A stretch of DNA of 64,000 nucleotides from Bromus sterilis. Taxonomy: Eukaryota > Streptophyta > Magnoliopsida > Poales > Poaceae. Under the pieces are notes generated by a model, which did not search any database, was not told where the DNA came from, and worked only from the letters and a program-made list of their open reading frames with translations. The stretch spans positions 339,463,324 through 339,527,323 of the forward strand of contig OX465598.1 of the NCBI GenBank assembly GCA_950022295.1, read 5' to 3'. A program made the position numbers and the translations under genes. The stretch's first letter is position 1. Each line of letters starts with the position of its first letter. Below, piece by piece: positions 24,479-36,408 of this stretch.

Positions 24479-26119
24479 TGATACGTCCCAAACGTATCTA
24501 TAATTTCTTCTTGCTCCATGCATGTTTTGTGTGACTTTGCCATGTTTTGCTTGAACTTTCATACACTTTTGAACCTATTTGGACTAACCTATTAACTCAG
24601 TGCACCCAATTGGCAGTTTCTGTTTTCTGCTGTTTTTGTATTTCAGGTTTTCCGGCCATTAAAAGTGCTCAAAAAATTCCGGGAAAAATATATAAAAAAT
24701 CAGCGCAACAGAAGCTTCCGGAATCACCAAGAGAGGGAAGGGGGCCACCACCAGGCAGCCAGGAGGGCAGGTGGCGCGGCCCCACCCTGGGCCGCGCCAG
24801 GGACCCTCCTGACTGCCTCGTGGGTCCACTCGATGCCCGCCTTCGCCTATATTTACCCCTCGGGGTGGAAAACCCTAATATCGATCTCTTTCTCGCGAAC
24901 TCCCCTCTGTACCGCCGCCGCTGCCGTTTCAAGATCGGGGTTGCCTGGAGAAGATGGCTCGGCACCCTGCTGGAAGGAGGAACCCCCTCCGGGAGACCAT
25001 CCATAGCCATGGACGCCTCCTGGATGTGTCGTGAGTAGTCCCCCTTGGACCATGGGTCCATGACCAGTAGCTTTGTGATAAATCTCTCCCCCCCTTTGTG
25101 CTTCCACTTTCGAGTCCTCGTGAGCTGCCTCACATGATCGAGGAATCTATGTAATTTCTGCTGTTGCTATGCTGAGTTTGTTGGGATCTGATGGATTATG
25201 AGACTATGTTCAGATTGTGATGAGTAATATATTTGGTTCTTCTCTTTTATATTTTGTTCTTGAGTAAATTCTTGCATGTTCTCCATTGCGGTATTTGCTT
25301 TGGCCAAGTATTTTATTTTCAACTCCAAGAGAGAGTGTTATGCTCGATTGTGGGTTCAGCCCCTTGATGTCTAGCTTGAGTGACAGAAACATGAGACTAG
25401 GGGATGTGTTGTTGCCACCATGGATAAAACAACGGTGCTTGTACCTGCAGGTGCAAGGATTGTTTACTTTACGCAAAGTTCTTTGAATGCAGTTGTCTGT
25501 TGCTTTGAGTTTACACTTTGGGTGGGATTCGCAACTTAATACCAGCGAGATGTTCTGGATAGATATCTCAAGGTGGATGATTCGTAGTAGATGCAGATGG
25601 ATTTTGGTCTACTTACCTTGGCGTACTGCCCATTGCTTTTGAGCCCTTCCTTTCTTTGCAGCATAGTTAGCATTGCGGTGCCTTCATAATCTTGTCAATT
25701 GCCCAACTGTGATTTGTTTACCTCGCTAGCACTTTTATCGTCTTTTGGGAGACAGACATCACTAGTGAAAATCACGGGACCCCGGTCCGTCTTCACATTA
25801 TTGTTCACACCCACAATTTACTTTCAACTTTTACTTTCCTTTGCACCTTTTATCTCTTGCGTTGATCCTTTGTAAACGACAAGGCCGAAGGAATTGACAA
25901 CTCCTCTGTACTCGTTGGGAGCAAAGTTATTTGTTGTTGTGTGCAGGTCCACGACAACACCCTAGTCAGGAAGAAATTTCTGGTGATGTTGCCACCTACT
26001 TGTATCTCCTGAGTCCTACTGGTTCGATAACCTTGGTATCTTCACCGAGGGAAACTTGTTGCTGCACTGCATCTCAAACCTTCCACTTGGGGTAACCAAT
26101 GAGGGGCGAGAAGCCATCA
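24479..26119 (+). repeat. 5' LTR of D
   Basis: The LTR is 1,641 bp with TG...CA ends. TATATTTA at 24848-24855 is a possible TATA box. By eye about 11 substitutions and one indel separate the first ~300 bp from the 3' LTR, so the insertion is not very recent. Confidence 0.9.
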
Positions 26120-26129
26120 AGCAAATTTC

Positions 26130-26147
26130 TGGCGCCGTTGCCGGGGA
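26130..26147 (+). other. Primer-binding site of D (tRNA-Asp type)
   Basis: TGGCGCCGTTGCCGGGGA is 10 bp past the LTR and is the intact form of the site also seen in E1 and E2. Confidence 0.85.
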
Positions 26148-26264
26148 CTCAAGTCTACAAGATAGGGGAGTTGCACACTATCTTTTACCTTTGCTATTTA
26201 GTCTTGTTAGTTTACCTTTCAGTTTTTACTTTTGTGTCCTTAATCAAAAATACCTGCTGCTACT

Positions 26265-28338
26265 ATGGGTTCCAATGAAAACACTAAGTTGTGTGACTTC
26301 ACTAGTCACAACAATAGTGACTTTATCTGCACTCCTATTGCTCCACCTGCCACTTCATCACCTTCTTATGAGACTAAACCTACTCTGCTTAACCTTGTCA
26401 TGAAAGATCAATTCTCAGGAGCAGGAGAAGATGCTGCTTTGCACCTGAACAACCTTATCGAGATCTGCGACATGCAGAAGTACAAGGAAGTGGATGGAGA
26501 CATCGTCAAGCTGAAGTTTTTTTCCTTTCTCTTTGAGAGGAAGAGCCAAGGAGTGGCTACAATCTTTTCCCAAGAACAGTATCGATTCTTGGAGTAAATG
26601 CAAAGATGATTTTATAGGGAAGTATTATCCCCCTGCTAAAATTATTCAATTGCGGAGTAACATTATGAATTTCAGGCAATTGGATAATGAACACGTTGCC
26701 TAGGCTTGGGAACGTATGAAGACGCTTGTCAAGAACTGCCCCACACATGGACTGACTACGTGGATGGTTATCCAGACTTTTTATGCAGGCTTGAACTTCA
26801 CCTCGCGAAACCTGTTAGATTCGGCCGCGGGAGGAACTTTTATGTCAACCACGCTTGGTGCTGCCACAAAGCTACTTGATGAGATGATGCTGAACTACTC
26901 GCAATGGCACACCGAGAGATCTCCAACAGGTAAGAAGGTAAACTCTGTCGAGGAGATCTCCTCTTTAAATGAAAAGGTTGACCTTATCATGTCTCTACTT
27001 ACCAAGCAGCTTTCTATTGATCCTCAAGATGTTCCTTTAAATTCTTTGGTTGCTCAGGATCAAGTAGATGTTAATTTTGTCTCTAGAAACAACTTCAACA
27101 ATAATGCTTATAGGAGTAACTTTGGTAGCAACAATCCTAGGCCTTTCCCATCCAACAACTATGGGAACAACACTTATCCTACCACCAGCAACTCCTACAG
27201 CCAGAACTATAGGGAAAAAGACCTGCCCAGCTATGAGAAACTTGTAGAAATAGAAAAGGCCACCAAAAGCTACATGCACACTCAGTTTGAACAAAACAAG
27301 GCCTTTTCTAGACAATTAGATGAGCACTCCTCTATCCTGCAAAACATTAGCAAATAGCTTGAGAGCCTGAACGGTGAGATTTCCAGTCTCCAAACTAGAC
27401 TCACTGGCATCGAGACTTATGTTTCAAACATGTCTCATACCCAATCTACCTTGATAAACCAAATGGCAGCTAAACCCGAAGTTGTACCCAAGGAAGAAGA
27501 GAGAATTAATAGCCTTCCTTCCTACCACACAGTAGCCACTATCCAAGTAGTTGAGGATGTCCAAACTGTTAGCACCCATCACACCCCTAGTCCCACTGGA
27601 CCTATCAATGGTGATGCTACCACCTCAACCTTAGAAGAGGAAACCTCTATGAACATAGAGGCTTTCAAACAAGTGAGCTTAAATGATATCACTACTTCCT
27701 TGGTAGATAGTAGTGACTTAGACTTTGACAACTGCACTTTACCATAAGCTATTGGTTACCTACACAAGATGTCTAGAGACCCCCACACTAGCACACTCAA
27801 TCTTGCCTTCACAGAGCATATCACCAATGCTCTAATCAAAGTTAGGGAGGAGAAACTTAGACTAGAAGCCTCCATACCTAGGAAGCTAGAAGATGGTTGG
27901 TATCCTATGATAAAAATTAAATTGAATAACTTCTCTTGTTATGCTCTTTGTGATGTTGGAGCAAGTACCTCTGTTATGCCCAAAAGAATGTATGATATGC
28001 TTGAATTGAAACCTTTTGATCCTTGTTCTTTTGGTGTTCGTCTTGTTGATTCTTCCGTAAAGAAACCTTTGGGGAAGATCGACGATGTTCTTATCATTGT
28101 CAATGACAATTATGTTCCCGTTGATTTCACTATTATGGACATTGAGTGTGAGCCCTCTTGTCCAATTATTTTGGGACGACCTTTTCTTCGCACAGTTGGT
28201 GCTATCATTGACATGAAAGAGGGATCTATCAAATTCCAATTCCCTCGCAAGAAAGGGATGGAACATTTCCCTAGGAAAAAGATTAAGTTACCTTTTGAGT
28301 CCGTCACACGGGCTAGTTATTCTCTTGAAAAGACTTGA
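26265..28338 (+). pseudogene. gag-protease of D, multiply disrupted
   Basis: The coding order is the same as in E2: gag from ATG 26265, Asn-rich linker, spacer, then retropepsin (LCDVGAST, LGRPFLRT) ending at TGA 28338. Defects are an expanded T-run near 26516-26524 that shifts the frame, CAG to TAG at 26701-26703, TAG at 27355-27357 and GAA to TAA at 27745-27747. The spacer at about 27190-27486 (motif SYSQNYREKDLPSYEKL) is unrelated to that of E2. Confidence 0.85.
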
Positions 28339-29270
28339 TCTTCTGCTTTAAGCCTAGCTAATGGCTCTAAAGAAACGCTTTCGGGAGGCAGCCCACAACG
28401 AATTTAGGTTTTTATTTTTGCTTTTGTTCTGTTCATAGTGGTCTTGATGATTGTTACTACTGTAGCAACATCATTGTATCTTTACTTTTCAAGCTTTGTG
28501 CCAAGTTTAGCCTCAGATTGCAAGAAAGGTCAAAAGTTGGTGCTTGCTGTCCAGAAACAAATTCTGTCTGCTTGACGGAAAAAATCTCAATAAATCACCA
28601 GATCATCTTTTTGATCTGAATTGTTTTGACAGCATGCTCAATACAATTACCTTTCAGGCGTCTGTTCAAAGTTTTTTGATTTGAGTGGCAGAATTACCTC
28701 GAAAAAATTCTCCTTTCTCTGCTGTTCTGTTTTTCTCAGCTTCTGCCCCGGTTTTTCTTTTCGCAGTTTTGCAATCCTTAAGCTTTCTTTTTCTTTGCAA
28801 AATTTTTTGGGCAGGCAAGATAAACAGTATCTATTCCTGGAAATCTTTATTTGCAGTAGAGGAAAATTATTTTATTAGGGTACTAACCTCTCTAATCAGC
28901 CTACAATGAGTTATGTATGAAGGGAGTTTTCAAGTGCGCGATGGAGGATGATGAAAGAAGATTCAGGAGTATCAAATGCTCAAGGTTGGGGATGCCCATG
29001 TGCACCCCCAATAAATATTCAAGGAGACTCAAGCGCCTAAGCTTGGGGATGCCCCCGATGCATCCCCTTCTTCATCAACAATCATCAGTTTGTCCCTCGT
29101 TGCACTATATTTTTATCACTTCATGCGTTATGTGCTTTGCTTGGAGCGTCTCGCTCTTTACTTTTCTAGGTTTGTTTTGCTTTCTTTGCTGTAGTAACAA
29201 GTTAGACCCCAACTTACTCTTTTGTGTGGGAGAGATTCACGCTCCGCTTGAACTAGAACTCCTCATAGGA
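28339..29270 (+). other. D non-coding tail, left part
   Basis: No gene is seen. It matches E2 16343-17271 and stops at CCTCATAGGA, where G begins. Confidence 0.7.
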
Positions 29271-29556
29271 GCTTCCTCTCGATGCTGCGAAGCCAGTCAT
29301 CGGCGTCAAGGGGCTCGGTGGAGTAACTGAAAACCGGGGGATGAAGTCGGATGAAGTCGTTCAGGGACACCAGCTCATTGCGCTGCTGAGTGGTGTTGCA
29401 TGCAATGACTTCCAGCAGGTGGTGAGAGTCACGGCGGTTCCTCTCCACTTCCATCAGAACTTGTGCCATCGTGGGTGGGGGTGGAAGGTTGCCTTCCTCC
29501 TGGTCATTCCCACGACCTTGGTTACGACCAACCTGGCCACGGGTTCCTTGAGACAT
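29271..29556 (-). pseudogene. gag N-terminal stub of G
   Basis: The ATG at 29556 opens a frame with a Gln/Gly-rich start, a helical segment and then FIRLHPPVFSYSTEPLDADD followed by WLRSIERKLL. That is a typical start of a plant Gypsy gag domain (the P-F-x-G-x-x-D-x-x-x-A-x-x-W-L type). It ends at the G/D junction after about 95 residues. Confidence 0.75.
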
Positions 29557-31069
29557 CCTGAAGGTGAAAAACCAAAGTCAAACAGAGTTGAGTTGAAGAG
29601 TCTAAACAAGGTATTGAAGTACTGGAAGGATTACAGAGCAAAGGAAGTAATTATCTTGACAACATGGTGATAAAAGCATACAAGCCATATATTCACAAGC
29701 TGCCATACAAACCATACATCGTTTAAGTACAAGCACCAAGCTAATACAAACGTGATGAAGATGATACATCCTTCAGAGGCACTCTGACTTCCTATACATT
29801 ATTTATCTCAGCCTCTGGAACTTAGACACCTTGCTTACAATATACTAGGATACTACTACATCCTCACTAAGTAAGACCACAGGCGGTCTCACTCATCTCC
29901 ATCTCCATAGTAGTCCTCATAAAAGTTACCCGCGTATCCCGGTAGCTGGAGGTGACCATCGGAAAACACGGAAGCTTGTGGACCCTGATATCCATTTGGG
30001 CAAGGATGGGGCCTAGGTCCAGTGTAGGGTGGAAGCAAAGGACCATGGGGTGGAAAAATGCCTCCAATCTCGGGCCAAGCAACTCGAGAAGGCATCTGAG
30101 TCCTCACTGGGTAGATCGCATCAAACTCAACTGATCCAATGCTCACAAAGGGTGCCAAAAGTGTCAGTGCTCGATACAGACGAACACGGGTGGCGTGGAG
30201 CTCGAAACGGAGAGCGCGTGCATCACGATCTCGATCACTAGCAAACCTAGCAGTCACCTGGAGTGCTGGATCCTCTGCAGAGTGATCTAAGTAGAGTCCG
30301 GTGTAATATCCCTCTTCTCCTGGGAGTGCAGCAGGGATATAGCGGAATGAAGTCTCTCTCAGCATGGTGTGCTCCTCTCTCAGCAGTGTAATACATGAAT
30401 ATGCAGCATCCTGCACAGCCATGTTCTCGGTAACGCCAATGCCATGTCCAAAGTGGATAGGCTGGGTGACTCCAACGTGGTGCGGATAGATCTGGACAAT
30501 GCAGTGGAACTACGTCTGGTTGAAGTCGTGGAACTGCTCCTCGACGGTGTATTCAGGGTACCATCGATATCCCACATAGGACATCATCTCGATCAACGTG
30601 GCGGGATGGCCACGCACACCGAGGCACCTGGTCAAACGAACAATATGCCGAGGGGGAAGATCTGCCATCTGAAACAGAAAGGAGTTTGAAAATGCATCAG
30701 ATTATGAGATAAACCTGGAATGACTCGGACAACATAACGGCTGTAATTGTAAGAAATGACAATTTCTTCCAACATGCAAACAGCACTTACATACGATATA
30801 ATAAAACAGGAAGCATAACCACTCTAACAGACCGATCACAACTTTCCTACGGCTATGAGGAAGCAAACAACGAGATGTTCTAATCAGACAGAGGAGAGCC
30901 TAGTCCTATCTTCCCGTAGAACAAGATGAGGGTGACTCAGAACTCAGAACGAAGGGGTAAGGAGAAAAAAGAAGCCTTACGTTGTTCCCTTATATACCCA
31001 GAGTAACTATATAACTATAGCAAGCTAGACTCAACTTCGGCCAAGGCTACTAGTCCTACAGTCAGTCCT
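29557..31069 (-). other. Leader region of G
   Basis: The stretch spans from the primer site to the gag start. It holds the leader ORF; the remainder (30669-31069) has no gene that I can support. Confidence 0.6.
29889..30668 (-). pseudogene. Leader ORF of G between primer site and gag (259 codons, one stop)
   Basis: From ATG 30668 (MADLPPRHIVRLTRCLGVRG) to TGA 29889 the frame is open except for one TAG after EEQFHDFNQT near 30527. Later motifs are VTENMAVQDAAYSCITLLRE, then a Pro-rich part and an acidic Tyr-rich end (YEDYYGDGDE). It lies about 330 bp before the gag start and in the same strand. I recall similar hypothetical proteins in cereal annotations, but no function is known to me. Base composition and an almost clean frame argue for past coding use. 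Confidence 0.6.
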
Positions 31070-31081
31070 GCTCTGATACCA
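31070..31081 (-). other. Primer-binding site of G (initiator tRNA-Met type)
   Basis: On the minus strand the sequence is TGGTATCAGAGC, 4 bp after the LTR end. This is the classic plant tRNA-iMet site. Confidence 0.85.
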
Positions 31082-31085
31082 AGTC

Positions 31086-34000
31086 TGTCGGGACCCGGGG
31101 TTAGCGTATGCAAGTACAGTTAAGACATAGTCATATGGAGAGTCGAGAACCGCACCCACTTGTCTAAGCAGACAAGGCCAAGCACTGAACATTCTCGGAA
31201 AGCATCGTACGTGAGGGGCATCCCATCCAGGCCGGATGATCAACTGAGATGGGTCCTCATCGTCCGCACACAAGTCAAATGATATGGGTGGTGAACTCCC
31301 ATATTCAAAGACAAGTCGCCTCAACCATACTACCGACTATCTCAAAACTCTTACATAGACTTACTCCAGCCCGATCACTTAGTCGGGGTCTAGGGCGGGC
31401 TCGATCATACCACAAAGTGTGCACGAGACGGAGTCTCGAGCAATCGCATCGCGATGCCCCAAGCTGCGCACATCTAAGGGCCACTTGGTGTATGAAAGAC
31501 CACCAGCCAGAACACAACTAAGGTCTCGAAAACCCATACAAAGACATGCATGTTATAAACATACACGCAGCACACATGCCTTGTATGAACAGTAGGTACC
31601 ATTGCAATTCTCTACAAAGTGTACATTTTATTTATAACTCTTATAGAGTACACACAGAGATCACATACATGTGATCCAACATTACAACACAGAGCGGAAG
31701 CAAATTATGTCTGAGTACAGACAAGTTTAACAAATGGCTTAAGAAGCCTTATTCAAACACAAAGCCCTCCACGAGGGAACCAGTCTGCTGACTGGGACTA
31801 GACTAGCTTAACTTCAGTCGTCCAGCTCGATGAAGAAGCCACCTTCGGGGTCAGTGGCGTCATCTAAAACATAGATTAAGCAAACGTGAGTACAAAGGCG
31901 TACTCAGCAAGACTTACATAGGAGCTATACTACTCATGCATATGTATCAAGGTAAAGGGAGGTGGGGTTCACTTGCAGAAATGCCAGCTTTGACTTGGCT
32001 AGTCCTGAACTACGAGTACCAGACTTTGAGGTAAGAAGCGTACACGAGTCCACTACTTTCACCAACCAATACACCACTACGGAGCCTTTCTCGACTTCCC
32101 CACGAGAAAGCACGCCATAGCACTCACACTTATCTTGGTGTATTTTAGAAGTATCCAGTTCAAGTTATCTAATAATCAAGCTAAGCTTTCCAAGCAGTCC
32201 ATAACCACGGACGCGGCTATTCGAATAGTTTTGTTAACCTTGCAAGGGTGTACCGCTACACACACATGATCATCATTTACCGCCTTTGATCTCGACACCA
32301 TTCAAGGGGTGCCAGCGAGGATGCTCACCACAACTGTTACCTCATAGCCGATCTAGTCCGAGAAAGCCGTCTACTTGGGTTGGTTACCACAATCGTGAAC
32401 CCGGCCGGTTTACCGAAGTGGACCCAAGTGATGTGTGCGTGGTGCATAAGCCGGTCTCGGATGAGCCGTTCTCTCACTTAGCAGCCAGGCCACAGACCTA
32501 CCAGAACTCTGAACTATTGCGACATCTGGACATCGAAAGGGATGAGTTAGTAAGTTGAGAGGGGTCAGTGAGCCCAATGTGTGGTTGTACTCTTCATCTT
32601 GGATCACCACACAAGAACTCGTACTAGGGCGGTGCTCAACGAGACAACCCACCGTGTACTCCTACACAACCTCTCATCGTTCACCTTGTATTAGGGTCGA
32701 TTCACCAACACTTTTCTACCATCATCAACATGATCATTCCCATCCCGACTCACATCACAGTAACAACATGGTATCATACTAAGCATGCAATAAGCGATAA
32801 CATTTGCAGGGGCCACATGATATCAAACAACTCCTACATTTGCTAGGACTGTGGTTTGCTTACTACTGTGACAAAATGATAGGTCATGCAAAGGAATGGG
32901 TTCATCTATGCGGTAGAAACGAATCATGGTGATCATCCTAAACAATGCATAAGAGAGACATGAGAGGGAAGTGGGATTTTATCGACATGATCAATGGGGG
33001 TTTGCTTGCCTTGCTGACGAGGTTCGGGTTCTGGATCTTCAGCGAAGGGGGTGACCTCTTGCTCCGGTTCCACCTCTACTCGACAAACAAAGCACGAAGT
33101 AGCAATCAATATGAATGCAATGTTCAAGCACATGAATGAATGTTGAAACTTGAAGTATAAGTTTTGATGTGTGTGAGACAATTCCATTTAAGTGGAATAT
33201 ATTGCATTTAAAATGCAAATTCAAATTCCACATTTGAATTCAAATTAACCAAGTTGTATGTGACATAGTTTGATAATTTTGAATTATCTTCAATTGTATA
33301 AGATATGCCTCTGATGTGTGATTGAATTGTAGCATGTTGCCATGGTTCAAGTTCCAAAATTATTTGATTTGAATTTGATTTAATTCCATTTAAATCAAAT
33401 AGCAAATGCTACTGATCACATTTTAGATTCAACTCAAACAGAGTTGAAAGTTGCATATTTGGAAAGATAATTTTCTCCTGATCATTTTTCATATATTATT
33501 TGTCCAATTTGGAGTTAATATGAATTTTCTATGAATTTCCAAAGTTTGGGGTATTTTCTGGAATTTCTGGAATTCTTTTAAACATTTTGATTTTCTGGAA
33601 ATTCATAATTGATTTATTGCGTCAGCAGGGGGTCTGACGTGTGGGTCCACCCTGTCAGTGACTGGGTTAACTTAACCCGTGGGTTAAATTAATCCAGTGG
33701 CTTAATTAAGCCACTGGGCCCACTGGTCAGTGACCCAGGGGTCACTAATTTGGTGAAAACAGGGGGGGGGTTAGAGCTGACTCGCCGGCGGCTAAACGCC
33801 GGCGGCCTGGCCACGGCGGCGCAGCACGGGAGCTCGATTCCGTCCACCATTTGGAGCGCGAAGACCATCATCTTGAAGCTCTTACTCGCGCGCGTCGAAC
33901 GGGACCAAAGGCAAGCACTGGGGTGCACCGTACGCTCGTCGGCGTCAACTTTCGCGGCGACCTAGCTACGACCACCATCGAGATTTGTCTCCAGGGCACG

Positions 34001-35141
34001 ACTTGAGGCGAGGCTAGGCTGGTTCGACGAGGAAGAACACGGGGAACGTGTTGGACAACAAGCTGAGCTCGATTACCTAACGGATGGACCTCGCCATGGA
34101 TTTCGGCGGCGAGAAGCTTCGGCTTTCATGGCGGCCACGGCTACAGGGAGTAAACGAAGGGGAAAAGTGAGGGGTTTTGACCCCAAGCTCACCAGGAGCT
34201 CAGCAGAGGTGGTGGCGAGGGCTGGGGTGGCTCAACGGCGGCGTAATCGATGAAGTCCTTCACGGCGACCGGCGGGGACTCGAGGAAGAATTCGGCGTCT
34301 ACGGGGGCTTCGGGCTCGATTCCTTCTGCAAGTCGGTGAAGACGACGACGACGAAGCGCTTGGACACCGTCCTGGGGCTTCTCGGCGTCACTGGCAACGC
34401 GTGTGCTCGACGGCGCTCCGGCGTGTTCCTCGGGCGGCGACGAATCGGGCGAGAGAGGAGAGGAGGGAGATCGTGGATGGGGGGGAAAGAACTGGGGCGG
34501 CTCCAGGACGCTTCTGGACGCGATTACGTGGGCGGGGAGGGAAGCAGGAGGTGGCTAGCGACGACGGCATGCTCGCCACGGCGGCAGCAGCCTGCCTGGC
34601 GCGAGGAAGAAGACGCCCCTGTCCCTGGGCCGGGCTGCCTCGGTGAGTTGGGCCCATTTGAGGTAAGCCCTCTTTTCCTTTTCTGTTTTCTGTTTTTCCT
34701 TCTGTCATTTGTTCTGTTTAGCTAAAATAAATAGCTAAACATTTTATTAAATGCTGAAAACTTTTATGTGGCCTCATAATAAAATAGACTAGCCACTCAT
34801 AAACTTTCAACATTTTTAAAATTCAAATGATTTGAATTTTAAATCAAATAGGGGTATTTCTTTAATTCCAAGGTACTGTTTGAATATTTGAAAAATCTAT
34901 GAGCATGGGGTGGGTTCCACATCACTTGAAATGTGATCACACTCATTTTTAAGACTTTTCAAAACTCTAACATGAATTTTTGGAAAAGATTTTTATCTGG
35001 CCTTTTGAATTAATTCATCTGGGGGGTGTTCCTTCTCCCATTTTGATTTTGAATTTCATTTCCAAGATTCTTTTTGAAATTTTGACATGATGCAAAGGCA
35101 CTAGCTAACCCTAGCACATTACCTAACAGAGGGTTCTGACA
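31086..35141 (-). repeat. 5' LTR of G (4,056 bp)
   Basis: On the minus strand the LTR runs TGTCAGAACCC...GGGTCCCGACA. It contains an AT-rich start, a GC-rich block (33,770-34,670), and near its end an acidic coding-like exon at 31814-31863 preceded by a TTTTAG splice-acceptor-like site. The reverse complement of CTATTCGAATAG near 32218 also occurs in H near 9822. Confidence 0.8.
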
Positions 35142-36408
35142 TCTTTCCTCAAAATAGCCACCATACCTACCTACAAGGCATTTCCATAGCCTTTCCGAGA
35201 TACATTTCCATGCAACATCCACCTTCTCATGACTTGATCTTCATGTCATACATGCTACTTGCTTGATCGATGAGCGGCATGCTAGTTGGGCCTTCCCCTA
35301 ATCATTGCTATATGACGCGCTAGTATCATTGCATATCCTGGTACCCTAGCAAAGGCATACATTTTCATCATAATAGTTACATTTTCTTTATATGAGTACC
35401 TTTGTAAAGTGTGAAAGATCTCCTATATTCTTGTAAAATATAGAGTGTTGCCCCTAAAGTGAGGAAAAGATCCCAAAGAGGACAAAATCAAAAGATCCCA
35501 AAGAGGACAAATGAGAGTTAAATAGAAAGAGCCATTGAGGCCACCAAAAAATACAAAAAAATAGAAAAAAGAGAAAAATAAAAATAAAAAGAGAGAAGGG
35601 GGCACACTACTATTCCTTTTGAGAGATCCACACTAGTACTTCATCTTCTATCCCTTGTACTCCATAGATATCATCATCATGCATATAGCTATGTGGGGAC
35701 CCTTCACACTATAGAACTTGGCTTGTATATTTCAATGATGAGCCTCCTCAAACGAGCTCTAGGTCTTCTTGAGCAAGCAAGTTAGATGCACCCCCACTAA
35801 TTCCCTTGGAGAGCTTTTAGCTCACATGTGCATCCGTTGTATGGCAATCCCTACTCCTCACATCATATCTATCATATGGCCTTCTCTCGCCTATGATTGT
35901 CCTCATTGATGTGAGCCTTTCACACCTTTTTGTCTTTCTCCTCCACCTTCTTTTTGTTTCGCCTATTAGGTTTCAAATTTCGTGCTCACGCTCATCCATT
36001 GCATGAGTGCTCAAAATGTCGAAAGGGAGTGGATCAGTTTGACTTGTACCTGGCTAGTGGTCTGGGGACGAGTCCAGATAAGAATCCAAAGGAGACCAAG
36101 TGTGAAACTTTAGTAGATAGTTGTTCTCAACAACCTTTTTTTCTCTTTCTTCCCAGTCCCTTGCTTGCACGCAAACACCATTTGGAGACATTCGAGTCAC
36201 GGACAGCAAGAGCTCTTGCACCCTTTGTTCTCTTGTTGCTTGTGTCAATGCTAATATAGACTCTTGCTTGTTAAGACTTGAATTGAATTGCATGCTTTGA
36301 TTGCTTTACTTAAAAGTCCATATTTGGTTGTGTGGCATGTCACCACAGAAATTATGCTTGTTATCATTTACCTACTCGAGGACGAGCAGGAATTAAGCTT
36401 GGGGATGT
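35142..36408 (+). other. D non-coding tail, right part
   Basis: No supported gene. It matches F 40880-42066 and ends in GAGGACGAGCAGGAATTAAG and CTTGGGGATGT, the polypurine-like tract before the 3' LTR. Confidence 0.75.

Larger units (their letters stand above)
29271..35141 (-). mobile_element. Element G: large-LTR Gypsy, minus strand, one LTR plus leader and gag start
   Basis: Reading right to left: a 4,056-bp 5' LTR (35141 to 31086), a tRNA-Met primer site, a leader with a long ORF, and the first ~95 codons of gag, cut at 29271. The right end keeps an intact LTR terminus followed by TCTTT. The left end is a deletion that removed the rest of G and about 700 bp of D. The overall style (very long LTR) resembles H. 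Confidence 0.8.
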
